Assembly: GCF_014653945.1 (NCBI RefSeq)
Contig: NZ_BNAU01000001.1
Coordinates: forward strand, 1,240,001 to 1,304,000
Reading direction: 5' to 3'
DNA: 64,000 nucleotides
Origin: Amycolatopsis deserti
Lineage (GTDB): Bacteria; Actinomycetota; Actinomycetes; Mycobacteriales; Pseudonocardiaceae
The position numbers were made by a program, and so were the translations under genes. Below the pieces are notes generated by a model that did no database searches, was not told where the DNA came from, and worked only from the letters and a program-made list of their open reading frames with translations. This document shows, in pieces, positions 16,186-26,910 of this stretch; the stretch's first letter is position 1, and every line of letters begins with the position of its first letter.

Positions 16186-16287
16186 CCGGCCGGTGGATCA
16201 TCGTCCACAGTGGAGGTTCGCCGGGCGCGTCGGGCCAGCGATTTCGCCGTTGTCACGGTAGTTTCGGCGGCCAGGAGGCAACCACTG

Positions 16288-16725
16288 ATGACCGCACCCC
16301 GCCGCGCCCTGGCGCTGCTGCTCCTGTCCGCCGGCACCCTCGCCGGCTGTACCGGTACACCGGACCCGGCGCCGAGCCCACCGCCGGCGACCACCAGCGC
16401 TCCGGCGAGCACCACGACGACCACCGCCGCCAGCAGCACCGCCGAGGCCCGCGCGGACGAGTGCGGCACCGTGCGCGCCGCCAGCGGGCTCACGCTCCAG
16501 GTCATGGACCCCACGGCGAGCGGCCTGAGCTGCGGTCAGGCCACCGACCTGGTGACCCGCTTCCAGCAGGCGATCACCGGGCGGCAGCCGGCCGGGTCGG
16601 GCCGCCCGGTCGGCGAGACCATCGACGGCTGGCTGTGCGTGTCCGGCCCGCCCGCCTCCCAGGGCGGCACGACGTGCAGCCGCGGCGACGACACCGTCTT
16701 CGCCCGCGTCACCCAGGCGGAGTAG
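16288..16725 (+). CDS. Small secreted lipoprotein
   Basis: 145 residues. A lipoprotein signal peptide runs over residues 1-20 with lipobox TLAGC (Cys21), followed by a Ser/Thr/Pro-rich linker and a small C-terminal domain with four more cysteines (DECGTVRA, GLSCGQA, GWLCVSG, TTCSRGD), likely two disulfides. AGGAGG stands ten bases before the ATG. The fold is common in actinobacterial exported proteins of unknown role. Confidence 0.8.
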   Translation: MTAPRRALALLLLSAGTLAGCTGTPDPAPSPPPATTSAPASTTTTTAASSTAEARADECGTVRAASGLTLQVMDPTASGLSCGQATDLVTRFQQAITGRQPAGSGRPVGETIDGWLCVSGPPASQGGTTCSRGDDTVFARVTQAE

Positions 16726-16757
16726 CCGCCCCCGGGCGTACCGGGGGCGGCCCGCCC

Positions 16758-18461
<1,704 letters not shown>

Positions 18462-18472
18462 GGCGTCTCTCC

Positions 18473-19315
18473 TCATTCGCCGGTGAACTCCGGCGCCCGG
18501 CGCTCCATGAACGCCCGCACCGCTTCCTGGATGTCCTTGCTGGGCAGGAACGCCGCGTTCCAGGTGGAGACGTAGCGCAGCCCGTCGCTGACCTGCCGCT
18601 CGGTGTTGAGCGAGAGCACCTCCTTGACGCCCTGGACGACCAGCGGCGGATTCGCGGCGATCTCGCGGGCCAGCTCCTCGGCCGCGGCCAGGACCGCGTC
18701 CTGGTCGGCGTACACGTCGTTGACCAGGCCGATCCGCTCCGCGCGGGCGGCGTCGATGTCCTTGCCGGTCAGGGCGAGCTCACGCAGGTGGCCTTCGCCG
18801 ATGATGCCGGCCAGCCGCTGCAGGCTGCCCAGGTCCGCCACGATCGCGACCTTCGCCTCGCGCACGCTGAACTTCGCGTCCGCGCTGGCCAGCCGGACGT
18901 CGGCGGCCGCGATCACGTCGACGCCGCCGCCGATGCACCAGCCGGACACGGCGGCGATCACCGGGGTGCGGCACTGCGCGACCGCGGTGACGCTGTCCTG
19001 CAGGGTGCGGATCTCGCGGAGGAACTCGGTGCGCGGGCCGGCCAGGGCGTCACCGGCGAGCAGCGGCGCCCACCCGCCCATCATCGCGGGCAGGTCGAGG
19101 CCGTAGGAGAAGTTCTTCCCGCTGCCGGTCAGCACGATCGCCCGGACCGCGGGATCGGCGTCCAGGGTGCGGAACACGATCGGCAGCTCGCGCCAGAAGT
19201 CCGGGCCCATCGCGTTGCCCTTGCCCGGCCCGAGCAGGGTCACGCGGGCGACCGGGCCGGTGCGCTCGACGGCGAGCGAAACCAGGTCCGGAAGCTTGTC
19301 GGCGGTGTCAGTCAT
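18473..19315 (-). CDS. Enoyl-CoA hydratase/isomerase (crotonase family)
   Basis: 280 residues. Crotonase fold with KNFSYGLDLPAM (oxyanion loop, about residues 63-74) and AVSGWCIGGGVDVIAAADVRLAS (about 120-142). The second oxyanion loop is typical; there is an Asp at the usual isomerase/hydratase position (VADLGSLQRLAGIIGEG), which favours dienoyl-CoA isomerase-type or mixed hydratase activity. ATG at 19315; upstream in-frame starts run into the opposite hydrolase promoter. It forms an operon with the acyl-CoA synthetase. Confidence 0.88.
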   Translation of the reverse strand: MTDTADKLPDLVSLAVERTGPVARVTLLGPGKGNAMGPDFWRELPIVFRTLDADPAVRAIVLTGSGKNFSYGLDLPAMMGGWAPLLAGDALAGPRTEFLREIRTLQDSVTAVAQCRTPVIAAVSGWCIGGGVDVIAAADVRLASADAKFSVREAKVAIVADLGSLQRLAGIIGEGHLRELALTGKDIDAARAERIGLVNDVYADQDAVLAAAEELAREIAANPPLVVQGVKEVLSLNTERQVSDGLRYVSTWNAAFLPSKDIQEAVRAFMERRAPEFTGE

Positions 19316-19373
19316 GCGGCCATCTTGACGCATCCGGACGCATTCGCGCGCACAAGCCTGCGCGGAGACGCTC

Positions 19374-20222
19374 ATGGATGGTTTGCTGATCGTCATGCTG
19401 ACCCGTCCCCTGGAGACCACCGGACTGGCTGCCGCGTTCACCTTCGAGGGCCACCGGCTCTGCTACACCGAGTTCGGCACCGGCGACCGCGTCGTGGTGC
19501 TGGCCCACGGCCTGATGTTCACCCGGCGGATGCACGCCCCGCTGGCGCGCCGGCTCGCGGCCGACGGGTTCCGGGTGATCACCCTGGACCTGCTCGGGCA
19601 CGGCGACTCCGACCGGCCGCGCGAGTCGTGGCACTACTCGATCCCGGCGTTCGGCGACCAGGTGGTGGCGCTGCTGGACCACCTGGACGTCGGCCGCGCG
19701 GTGGTCGGCGGGACGTCGCTGGGCGCGAACGTGGCGCTGGAGGTGGCGGTCAAGGCGCCGGAGCGGCTGCGCGGGATCGTGGTCGAGATGCCGGTGCTGG
19801 ACAACGCGATCGTCGCCGGGCTGCTGGCGTTCACACCGCTGCTGTTCGCGGCGCGGTTCGTGCCTTTTGGGGTGCAGGCGGTGGCGAAGGTGGCCGGGCT
19901 GGTGCCGCGGGGCAGCCAGTGGGTCGACGTCGTCACCGACACCCTCGACCAGCAGCCGGCGTCGATGGCGGCGCTGCTGCACGGCGTGTTCTTCGGCCGC
20001 ATCGCGCCGCCGCGGTCGGTGCGCGGGCGGATCGAGGTGCCCGCGCTGGTGATCGGGCACCAGCGCGACCCGATTCACCCGTTCGGCGACGCGGACACCC
20101 TCGCCGGCGACCTGCCCAACGCGGAGTTCGTGCAGGCCCGCAGCCCGGTCGAGCTGCGCTTCGACCCGCAGCGGCTGACCGCGGCGATCCTGGACTTCGT
20201 GCGGCGCGCCTACCGGAGCTGA
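19374..20222 (+). CDS. Alpha/beta hydrolase
   Basis: 282 residues. Oxyanion HG motif VVVLAHGLMFTRR (about 42), nucleophile elbow VVGGTSLGANVAL (Ser near 115), an Asp in GHQRDPIHPF. The final His cannot be assigned with confidence, since the C-terminal part lacks an obvious GH. Epoxide-hydrolase/lipase-like; substrate unknown. Divergent from the enoyl-CoA hydratase. Its 3' end overlaps the 3' end of cysG by 13 bases. An alternative start is the ATG at 19395. Confidence 0.82.
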   Translation: MDGLLIVMLTRPLETTGLAAAFTFEGHRLCYTEFGTGDRVVVLAHGLMFTRRMHAPLARRLAADGFRVITLDLLGHGDSDRPRESWHYSIPAFGDQVVALLDHLDVGRAVVGGTSLGANVALEVAVKAPERLRGIVVEMPVLDNAIVAGLLAFTPLLFAARFVPFGVQAVAKVAGLVPRGSQWVDVVTDTLDQQPASMAALLHGVFFGRIAPPRSVRGRIEVPALVIGHQRDPIHPFGDADTLAGDLPNAEFVQARSPVELRFDPQRLTAAILDFVRRAYRS

Positions 20223-21439
20223 TCCGGCAGCAGGCCGGCGACCGGGCCGATCACGATCACCGCGGGCGGGCGGACCCCGGCGGCCTTGGCGTCCTCGGCC
20301 GCGGTCGCCAGCGTGAAGCGGTGCACGCGCTGGGTGGGCATGGTGCCGTTCTCCACGATCGCGACCGGCGTGTCGCCGGGGCGGCCGCCGTCGAGCAGCG
20401 CGGCGGCGAACTGGCCGAGCCGTTCCACGCCCATCATCAGCACGATCGTGCCGCGCAGCTTCGCCAGCGCGGTCCAGTCGGTCAGGGAGCTCTCGTGGTC
20501 CGGCGCCACGTGCCCGGACACGACGACGACCTCGTGCGCGACGCCGCGGTGGGTGACCGGGACCCCGGCCGCCGCCGGCCCGGCGATCGAGCTGGTGATG
20601 CCCGGGACGACCGTCACCGGCACCCCGGCCTCGGCGCACGCGAGCAGCTCTTCGAAGCCGCGGCCGAACACGTACGGGTCGCCGCCCTTGAGGCGGACCA
20701 CGAACTTGCCGGCCTTGGCGTGCTCGATCAGGGTGGCGTTAATGAACTCCTGGCTCGCGGCGCGGCCGTAGGGGATCTTGGCGGCGTCGACCACCTCGAC
20801 GTCCGGGGACAGCTCGTCGAGCAGCTCACGCGGGGCCAGCCGGTCGGCGACCACGACGTCGGCGCGGGCGAGAAGGCGGCGGCCCTTGACGGTGATCAGC
20901 TCCGGATCGCCCGGGCCGCCGCCGACGAGCGCGACGCCGGGCAGCTCGGTGGCGTCCGGCGGGGTGAGGTCGTCGGCGATCGCGCCGGTGTGCAGGGCCT
21001 CGACGATGTTGTCGCGCACCGCGGCCGAGCGCAGCGGGTGGCCGCCGGACAGGACACCCACGACGAGGCCCTCGTGACGGCCGACCGCGGCGGTGACCGC
21101 GGTGCCCTCGATGCCGGCGTCGGCGCGGACGCAGAAGATGCGGCGCCGCTCGGCCTCCGCGCACACGGCGGCGTTGACCTCGGGGTCGTCGGTGCAGGCC
21201 AGCGCGTACCAGGCGCCGTCGAGGTCGCCGTCGGCGTAGCGGCGCTGGTGCCAGACCACCTCGCCGGCGTCGATCATGCCGCCGACGGCCGGGGTGGTGG
21301 ACGGCGAGATCAGCTCGACCGCGGCGCCGGCGCTGATCAGCCGGGGCAGTCTGCGCTGGGCGACGGTCCCCCCGCCGACGAGCACCACGCGCCGCCCGGC
21401 GAGGTCGAGGCCGACGAGGTAGTGCTGGTCTTCAGGCAT
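20210..21439 (-). CDS. cysG: Fused precorrin-2 dehydrogenase / uroporphyrinogen-III C-methyltransferase (CysG-like)
   Basis: 409 residues from the ATG at 21439. The N-terminal Rossmann domain (RRVVLVGGGTVAQRRLPRLISAG, about 16-38; CTDDPEVNAAV) is precorrin-2 dehydrogenase. The C-terminal half is the SAM-dependent methyltransferase: VALVGGGPGDPELITVKGRRLL, DRLAP, VVRLKGGDPYVFGRGFEE, GVPVTHRG. Together they convert uroporphyrinogen III to sirohydrochlorin or precorrin-2 for sirohaem or cobalamin. The separate ferrochelatase part of enterobacterial CysG is reduced, as in mycobacterial CysG. An in-frame ATG at 21451 is an alternative. Confidence 0.92.
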   Translation of the reverse strand: MPEDQHYLVGLDLAGRRVVLVGGGTVAQRRLPRLISAGAAVELISPSTTPAVGGMIDAGEVVWHQRRYADGDLDGAWYALACTDDPEVNAAVCAEAERRRIFCVRADAGIEGTAVTAAVGRHEGLVVGVLSGGHPLRSAAVRDNIVEALHTGAIADDLTPPDATELPGVALVGGGPGDPELITVKGRRLLARADVVVADRLAPRELLDELSPDVEVVDAAKIPYGRAASQEFINATLIEHAKAGKFVVRLKGGDPYVFGRGFEELLACAEAGVPVTVVPGITSSIAGPAAAGVPVTHRGVAHEVVVVSGHVAPDHESSLTDWTALAKLRGTIVLMMGVERLGQFAAALLDGGRPGDTPVAIVENGTMPTQRVHRFTLATAAEDAKAAGVRPPAVIVIGPVAGLLPDQLR

Positions 21440-21479
21440 GCGGACAAGCATGCCTGCCGGAAGCGCCGAAGACACCCCA

Positions 21480-21800
21480 GGGTTGCCGGAGTGTGAGCAA
21501 CTCCGTATTGCCCGCAGATGCGCGCGGTGTCCACGGCAGACGGGATGCCGGCCGCCGGGTCCGCTCCCCGGGCGAGCAGCGCCCTGACCACCTCCGGGTC
21601 GTTCTTGAACACCGCACCGGCGAAGGGCTCTGGCCCCGGTCGTTGAGGCTGTTCAAGCCGGCGCACGCCGTCGAGCTGGGCCTTGACCGTGACCGCGTGC
21701 CCGTGGTCGGCGGCGGGTATCACGGGCGTGTCGCCGCAATCGCTGGGGAGGTTGACGGCGACGGCGCCGCGCCCCGGGGCGGTGCGGGCCACCCGGCCGG
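21480..21800 (-). pseudogene. Decayed ankyrin-repeat protein gene
   Basis: On the minus strand, fragments of a typical small actinobacterial ankyrin protein are readable in alternating frames: NLPSDCGDTPVIPAADHGHAVTV and then KAQLDGVRRL in one frame, NSLNDRGQSP in another, then back to FAGAVFKNDPEVVRALLARG and ADPAAGIPSAVDTARICG, then NTELLTL in another. At least three frameshifts are needed to restore one protein. No intact frame covers it and no start is evident. It lies between cysG and rpsR. Confidence 0.7.
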
Positions 21801-21815
21801 GTGGCCCGCACCAGG

Positions 21816-22064
21816 TCAGCGCGCCGACGACGGGTAGGGCAGCAGCGCCATCTCGCGGGCGTTCTTGATCGCCTGGGCCACCTGCTTCTGCTCCGTCGGC
21901 GACAGGCCGGTCACCCGCCGGGCGCGGATCTTGCCCCGGTCGGAGATGAACTTGCGCAGCAGGTCCACGTCCTTCCAGTCCACAACGGACACGTTCTCCG
22001 CGGCCAGCAGGTTGCGGCGCCGACGACCGGACCGCTCCTTGGTGTACTTGGGCATCTCACTCAC
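21816..22064 (-). CDS. rpsR: Ribosomal protein S18, zinc-independent paralogue
   Basis: 82 residues. S18 core [28 protein letters not shown] and [28 protein letters not shown]. There are no cysteines, as expected of the C-minus paralogue used when zinc is short. Last gene of rpmB-rpmG-rpsN-rpsR on the minus strand; the GTG at 22064 overlaps the rpsN stop, and an ATG three codons later (22055) is also possible. Confidence 0.95.
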   Translation of the reverse strand: MSEMPKYTKERSGRRRRNLLAAENVSVVDWKDVDLLRKFISDRGKIRARRVTGLSPTEQKQVAQAIKNAREMALLPYPSSAR

Positions 22065-22366
22065 CAGCTCGACTTCGACACGCCGGGCAGCTCGCCGCGG
22101 TGGGCCATCTCGCGCAGCCGCACCCGGGACAGCCCGAACTTGCGGAAGTAGCCGCGCGGACGGCCGTCGGCGGTGTCGCGGTTGCGCAGCCGCGTCGGGC
22201 TGGCGTCCCGGGGCAGCTTCTGCAGCGCCGACACCGCGGCCGCGCGCTCGTCCGCAGTGGACCGCGGCGAGGACACGACCGCCTTCAGCTCGGCCCGCCG
22301 CTCGGCGTAGCGGGCCACGACCGCGCGCCGCTGCTCGTCGCGGGCGATCTTCGACTTCTTCGCCAT
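22061..22366 (-). CDS. rpsN: Ribosomal protein S14, zinc-independent form
   Basis: 101 residues, the long S14 form ([29 protein letters not shown]-terminal [25 protein letters not shown]). The zinc form is about 61 residues with two CxxC; this one has no cysteine. The ATG at 22364-22366 overlaps the rpmG stop as TGATG. Part of the zinc-starvation ribosomal cluster. Confidence 0.96.
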   Translation of the reverse strand: MAKKSKIARDEQRRAVVARYAERRAELKAVVSSPRSTADERAAAVSALQKLPRDASPTRLRNRDTADGRPRGYFRKFGLSRVRLREMAHRGELPGVSKSSW

Positions 22367-22530
22367 CAGCGCTCCTCCCGGAACTCGACGTGGCGGCGCA
22401 CCACCGGGTCGAACTTGCGCAGCACCATCCGGTCCGGGTCGTTGCGCCGGTTCTTCCTGGTCACGTACGTGTAACCGGTCCCCGCGGTCGAGCGGAGCTT
22501 GATGATCGGCCGGACGTCGTTGCGGGCCAC
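22366..22530 (-). CDS. rpmG: Ribosomal protein L33, zinc-independent form
   Basis: 54 residues: [40 protein letters not shown] split here into its L33 core and C-terminal [15 protein letters not shown]. No cysteine. The GTG start at 22530 overlaps the rpmB stop by one base (TAGTG), which decides the start against longer frames upstream. Confidence 0.95.
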   Translation of the reverse strand: MARNDVRPIIKLRSTAGTGYTYVTRKNRRNDPDRMVLRKFDPVVRRHVEFREER

Positions 22531-22766
22531 TACAGCTTCACCCCCTTCGCGCGCAGCTCGGCGACGACCGCCTCGATGCCGCGCTTGTCGATCGTCTTGA
22601 TGCCCTTCGCCGAGACCCGCAGCGTGACCCAGCGCCCCTCCGCGGGCAGCCAGTAGCGGCGCCGCTGGAGGTTCGGGTCCCACCGCCGCGACGTCCGCTT
22701 GTGCGAATGGGACACCTGCTTGCCGAAGCCCGGCTTACGGCCGGTGACCTGGCAGACCGCCGACAT
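22530..22766 (-). CDS. rpmB: Ribosomal protein L28, zinc-independent form
   Basis: 78 residues. L28 signature [20 protein letters not shown], then [19 protein letters not shown]. Only one of the N-terminal zinc cysteines is left (CQVTG in place of a CxxC), so the zinc site is lost. First gene of the minus-strand half of the locus; the Zur-box-like sequence lies 14 bases upstream of its ATG. Confidence 0.95.
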   Translation of the reverse strand: MSAVCQVTGRKPGFGKQVSHSHKRTSRRWDPNLQRRRYWLPAEGRWVTLRVSAKGIKTIDKRGIEAVVAELRAKGVKL

Positions 22767-22779
22767 CCACCCTCCCTAG

Positions 22780-22798
22780 TTGATATCGATTTTCATTA
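22780..22798. promoter_or_regulatory. Zur-box-like operator between divergent zinc-limitation operons
   Basis: TTGATATCGATTTTCATTA (reverse complement TAATGAAAATCGATATCAA) is a near-palindrome of the TGAAAAT...ATTTTCA type bound by actinobacterial Zur. It sits between rpmB (start 22766) and the Mrf-like gene (start 22817), so one site can repress both halves. It is the most AT-rich stretch in the neighbourhood. Identification is by consensus, context and position. Confidence 0.8.
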
Positions 22799-22816
22799 CC
22801 AACTACTCTACAACGC

Positions 22817-24043
22817 GTGGATCCCGAAACGACCGGCACCACCCGGGTGCCCCTCACCCTGATCAGCGGCCTCGTCCCGGCGGCCACCGGCGACCTCGCC
22901 GACCAGGTCCGCGCGGCCCGGCCCGGCACCGCGGTCGTCCACCACGACCTGCGCGAGATCCGCGGCGGCGTCGTGCGTCGGCGGCTGCGGCTGGGCGACC
23001 GCGACGAGACGACCGTGCTCGAACTGGCGCACGGCTGCGTGTCCTGCACGCTGCGGGAGGACCTGCTCCCCCAGCTGCGCCGCCTGGCCGGCACGCCCGG
23101 CGTGCGGCACATCGTGGTGCGGCTGGACGAGGCGATGGAGCCGGAACCGGTGTGCTGGGCGATCCGGCACGTCCTCGTCGGCGACCGGCCGGTGAGCGAC
23201 TTCGTCTCGATCGACGGCGTGCACACGGTGCTCGACCGCGGCAGCTGGCTGGCCGACGCCACCGGCGACGACACCCTGGAGGAGCGCGGGCTGCAGGCCA
23301 GCCAGGACGACGAGCGGACGGTCGCGCAGGTCGCGTTGTCCCAGGCCGAGTTCGCCGACGTGCTCGTCCTGACCGGCACCGCCGACCCGTGGACCGACGC
23401 GAAGACCGCGGCCGTGCTCGACCGCGTCGCCCCGGCGGCGTTGCGCACCTCGCGCCTGGCCGAGGTGCCCCCGGGCGCGCGCCGCGGCGAGGTGACCGAC
23501 ATGCACGGCCCGCTGCTGCACGGCGAGCCGCCGCTGGGCTCCGACTGCGGCGTGGCGACGCTGCTGTTCACCGCGCAGCGCCCGTTCCACCCGGAGCGGC
23601 TGCACGACGCGCTGGACGTGCTGCTCGACGGCGTCGTGCGCACCCGCGGCCGAGTGTGGGTCGCCAGCCAGCCGGACATGGCGCTGTGGCTGGAATCGGC
23701 CGGCGGCGGCCTGGGCGTCGGGCACGCCGGGCCGTGGCTGGACGCGCCGGATGGTCCGGCGTGGACGGACGTGTCGCCGGAGCGGCGGACGGCGGCGTCG
23801 CTGCGCTGGCACCCGGTGTTCGGCGACCGGGCCTCGGAGATCTTCGTCGTCACCGACCAGGCCACGCCGGCCGAGATCGACGAGGCGCTGTCCGCCGCGC
23901 TGCTCACCGACGTGGAGCTGGCGGCCGGGCAGCGGGAGTGGCTGACCTACGACGACCCGTTCGGCGCCTGGCACGAGGAGCCGTGCGAGGAGACCGACGA
24001 AACGCAGGACGTGAACGTCACGTCCGGAACGGAGAAGCAGTGA
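22817..24043 (+). CDS. Degenerate COG0523 protein, Mrf-like ribosome hibernation factor
   Basis: 408 residues of the COG0523/CobW fold that has lost nucleotide binding: the P-loop region reads [14 protein letters not shown] (15-30) instead of GFLGAGKTT, and the metal motif CxCC is CVSC (C74, C77; the middle Cys is Ser). The C-terminal CobW domain remains ([27 protein letters not shown]). In mycobacteria the gene at this place in the C-minus ribosomal operon encodes Mrf, which recruits hibernation factor Mpy to ribosomes at low zinc. GTG start 18 bases from the Zur box; the transcript may be nearly leaderless. Coupled to rpmE2 by a GTGA overlap. Confidence 0.82.
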   Translation: MDPETTGTTRVPLTLISGLVPAATGDLADQVRAARPGTAVVHHDLREIRGGVVRRRLRLGDRDETTVLELAHGCVSCTLREDLLPQLRRLAGTPGVRHIVVRLDEAMEPEPVCWAIRHVLVGDRPVSDFVSIDGVHTVLDRGSWLADATGDDTLEERGLQASQDDERTVAQVALSQAEFADVLVLTGTADPWTDAKTAAVLDRVAPAALRTSRLAEVPPGARRGEVTDMHGPLLHGEPPLGSDCGVATLLFTAQRPFHPERLHDALDVLLDGVVRTRGRVWVASQPDMALWLESAGGGLGVGHAGPWLDAPDGPAWTDVSPERRTAASLRWHPVFGDRASEIFVVTDQATPAEIDEALSAALLTDVELAAGQREWLTYDDPFGAWHEEPCEETDETQDVNVTSGTEKQ

Positions 24044-24288
24044 AACCGGGCATCCATCCCGACTACCACCCGGTGGTGTTCCAGGACACCGCGACCGGCG
24101 ACGCGTTCCTGACGCGCTCGACGATCACCTCGGACAAGACGATCGAGTGGAGCGACGGCCGCACCTACCCGCTCGTGCTGGTCGACGTCAGCGCGTGGTC
24201 GCACCCGTTCTGGACGGGCGCGCGCCGGATCATGGACACCGCGGGCCAGGTGGAGAAGTTCCACCGCCGCTACGGAAGGCGGAAGTGA
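24040..24288 (+). CDS. rpmE2: Ribosomal protein L31 type B
   Basis: 82 residues. Type B L31: [41 protein letters not shown]. It lacks the zinc cysteines of type A. The GTG at 24040 overlaps the stop of the Mrf-like gene, and its stop overlaps the rpmF ATG (TGATG), so the whole plus-strand half is coupled. Confidence 0.95.
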   Translation: MKPGIHPDYHPVVFQDTATGDAFLTRSTITSDKTIEWSDGRTYPLVLVDVSAWSHPFWTGARRIMDTAGQVEKFHRRYGRRK

Positions 24289-24446
24289 TGGCGGTTCCCA
24301 AGCGCAAGACCTCCCGCAGCAACACCCGTCACCGGCGCGCGCAGTGGAAGGCGGTCAAGCCGGACCTGGTGCCGGTGGTGATCGACGGCAAGCAGCAGCT
24401 GGTGCCGCGCAGGCTGCTCGGCCACTTCCACCGGCTGGCCCGGTGA
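24288..24446 (+). CDS. rpmF: Ribosomal protein L32, zinc-independent form
   Basis: 52 residues, beginning [20 protein letters not shown]. No CxxC zinc motifs, unlike the housekeeping L32. Its stop overlaps the GTG of the following COG0523 GTPase. Sixth ribosomal protein of the locus. Confidence 0.94.
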   Translation: MAVPKRKTSRSNTRHRRAQWKAVKPDLVPVVIDGKQQLVPRRLLGHFHRLAR

Positions 24447-25492
24447 AGGTCACCGTTCTGTCCGGGTTCCTCGGTGCGGGGAAGACGACGCTGCTCAACC
24501 ACGTCCTGGGCAACACCGAGGGCCTGCGGGTCGCGGTGATCGTCAACGACATGAGCGAGGTCAACATCGACGCCGCGCTCGTGCGCACCGAAGAACGCCT
24601 GGTCGAAATGACCAACGGGTGCATCTGCTGCACCCTGCGCGACGACCTGCTGGAAGAGGTGGGCCGGCTGTGTGACGACGGCCGGTTCGACCACGTGCTG
24701 ATCGAGTCCAGCGGGATCTCCGAGCCGATGCCGGTCGCGGCCACGTTCACGTTCCTGCCGCGGGCGCGCCTGGACACCATGGTCACCGTGGTGGACGCGG
24801 TGAACTTCGCCCGCGAGCTGGACGCCGGGGACGGCCTGGCCGAGCGGTCGCTGGACCAGTACGAGGGTGACGAGCGGACGGTCAGCGACCTGCTGATCGA
24901 CCAGGTCGAGTTCGCCGACGTGCTGCTGCTGAACAAGACCGACCTGGTCGGCGCGGACGAGCTGGCCCGGTTGGAGGCGCTGCTGCGGCGGCTCAACCCG
25001 GCCGCGGAAGTGATCCGGGCCAGTTTCGGCCGCGTGCCGGTGCGGGAGGTGCTCGGGACCGGCCGCTACGACCTCGAACGGGCGCAGCAGGCGCCCGGCT
25101 GGGTGGCCGAGCTGAACGGCGACCACGTCCCGGAGACCGAGGAGTACGGCATCTCCAGCGTCGTGTTCCGGGCGGACCGGCCGTTCCACCCGGGCCGGCT
25201 GTGGTCGTTCGTGACCCGGGACCTGGACTCCGGCCGGTTCGGGAAGGTGCTGCGCGCCAAGGGGTTCTTCGCGCTGGCCTCCCGCCCGGGTGTGCTGGGC
25301 CTGTGGTCGCAGGCCGGGTCGGTGGCGCGGTTCGAACCGCAGGGCAGCGGGCCCGCGCGGCAGGAGCTGGTGTTCATCGGAACCGGCCTGGACCACGCGG
25401 CCCTGACCGCGGCGCTGACGGATTGCCTCGGCGAGGAGGCCGGCCCCGACCCGTTCCCGGCATGGGCGCTGCACGACCACGCGGCGCACTAG
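24443..25492 (+). CDS. COG0523 GTPase (zinc metallochaperone type)
   Basis: 349 residues. Intact G3E GTPase: P-loop GFLGAGKTT at residues 8-16, [11 protein letters not shown] metal motif near 56, ESSGISEP, and the NKTD base-recognition motif (LLLNKTDLV). The C-terminal CobW domain includes [12 protein letters not shown] and [10 protein letters not shown]. Zur-controlled members deliver zinc to key enzymes during starvation. It is the last gene of the plus-strand zinc operon, and its stop overlaps the stop of the PLP enzyme on the other strand. Confidence 0.93.
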   Translation: MKVTVLSGFLGAGKTTLLNHVLGNTEGLRVAVIVNDMSEVNIDAALVRTEERLVEMTNGCICCTLRDDLLEEVGRLCDDGRFDHVLIESSGISEPMPVAATFTFLPRARLDTMVTVVDAVNFARELDAGDGLAERSLDQYEGDERTVSDLLIDQVEFADVLLLNKTDLVGADELARLEALLRRLNPAAEVIRASFGRVPVREVLGTGRYDLERAQQAPGWVAELNGDHVPETEEYGISSVVFRADRPFHPGRLWSFVTRDLDSGRFGKVLRAKGFFALASRPGVLGLWSQAGSVARFEPQGSGPARQELVFIGTGLDHAALTAALTDCLGEEAGPDPFPAWALHDHAAH

Positions 25493-26910
25493 CCCGGCCG
25501 GTACAGCATCCCGAGGAACTCGCGCAGCAGGCGTTCCCGCAGGGCCGGGCCGGCGGTGCCGAGCAGGGCGTTGATCCCGGCCATCCGGTCCGGCAGCCCG
25601 GCCCCGCCGCCCAGGCCGGCCGCCGTGAGCAGCCCTTCGAACTGCTCGCCGGTCAGCGTGTCCGGGTCGAGCGCGGCGACGAACGCGGCCACGTTCTCGT
25701 CCACGGGGACCGGTCCGGCGTCGCGGGCGGCGGCGACCGCGGCGGCGAGGTCGGCCAGGAACCCGGCCTCGCCGCCCCGGTTCGCGGCGGTGACGGTGAG
25801 GTGCAGGTTCACCGGCGACGATTCGTGGGCGAACTGCGGCTGCACGTACCAGCCGCGCACGCGCATCTCGTCGGCGACGGTGAACAGGTCGAAGCTGTCG
25901 TCGTCGGCGGTGAGCGCGATCAGGGTCGAGTCCGGTTCGGCGAGCAGCCGCAGGCCGTCGATCGCGGTGATGCCCTCGGCGAGGGCCGTCACCGCGGCCA
26001 GGGTCTGCCGGGCGAGTTCGAGGTAGCCGTCGTCGCCGAGGTGCTCAAGCACGGCCCAGGCGGCGGCGAGCGGACCGCCGGAACGGGTGGACTGGATCGT
26101 GCTGTTGAGCATCGTGTAGCCGGGCCAGTCCGCGCTGGCGAAGTAGTGCCCGCGCCGCAGATCCGTGTCGGCGTGCAGCAGCACCGACACGCCCTTCGGG
26201 CAGTAGGCGTATTTGTGCAGGTCGACCGAGACGCTGGTGACGCCCTCGACGGCGAACCCGAACTCGGGCACCGGGCGGCCGAGCCGGCGGAAGTAGGGCA
26301 GGATCCAGCCGCCGATGCAGGCGTCCACGTGCATCCGCACGCCCCGCGCGGCGGCCGCGGCGGCGATCGGCGCGACCGGGTCGATCACGCCGTGCGCGTA
26401 GGACGGGGCACTGGCGACCACGAGCACGGTCGTGTCGTCGATCGCGGCGGCCATGGCCTCCGGATCGGCGCGGAAGGTGACCGGGTCCACCGGAACGACG
26501 ACAGGGCGCACCCGGAACAGGTGCGCGGCCTTGTGGAACGCGGCGTGCGCGGTCGAGGGCAGCACCATGCTCGGCGCGGCGACGTCCGGGCGGCCCTCGC
26601 GCGCGGCGAGCACCGCGAGCAGGCACGATTCGGTGCCGCCGGAGGTCACCGCGCCGACCGTGGACGGCGTGCCCCCCACCACGCGCGCCGTCGCGGCGAC
26701 CAGGTCGTTCTCCAGGCGCCGCAGGCTGGGGAACGCGGTCGGGTCGAGGCCGTTGGCCGAAGCGGCGAGCGCGTGCGCCTGCGCGGCCAGCTCGTCCACA
26801 CCGGACAGGCCGCTGTCGTAGACGTAGGCCAGGGTGCGCCCGCCGTGGGTGGGCAGGTCACCGGTGCGCAGCTCACGCAGCCGGGTCAAGACCTCGCGGG
26901 CGGGTTTCAT
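25489..26910 (-). CDS. PLP-dependent decarboxylase/lyase (sphingosine-1-phosphate lyase-like)
   Basis: 473 residues, fold type I. The PLP lysine is K233 in [14 protein letters not shown]196 in HVDACIGG contacts the pyridine nitrogen; SGGTES (about 90-95) binds phosphate. These features group it with group II decarboxylases and sphingosine-1-phosphate lyases. The ATG at 26910 overlaps the stop of the transporter gene (ATGA). A ceramidase gene lies just beyond the transporter, so a role in sphingoid-base breakdown is attractive but not shown. Confidence 0.85.
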   Translation of the reverse strand: MKPAREVLTRLRELRTGDLPTHGGRTLAYVYDSGLSGVDELAAQAHALAASANGLDPTAFPSLRRLENDLVAATARVVGGTPSTVGAVTSGGTESCLLAVLAAREGRPDVAAPSMVLPSTAHAAFHKAAHLFRVRPVVVPVDPVTFRADPEAMAAAIDDTTVLVVASAPSYAHGVIDPVAPIAAAAAARGVRMHVDACIGGWILPYFRRLGRPVPEFGFAVEGVTSVSVDLHKYAYCPKGVSVLLHADTDLRRGHYFASADWPGYTMLNSTIQSTRSGGPLAAAWAVLEHLGDDGYLELARQTLAAVTALAEGITAIDGLRLLAEPDSTLIALTADDDSFDLFTVADEMRVRGWYVQPQFAHESSPVNLHLTVTAANRGGEAGFLADLAAAVAAARDAGPVPVDENVAAFVAALDPDTLTGEQFEGLLTAAGLGGGAGLPDRMAGINALLGTAGPALRERLLREFLGMLYRPG

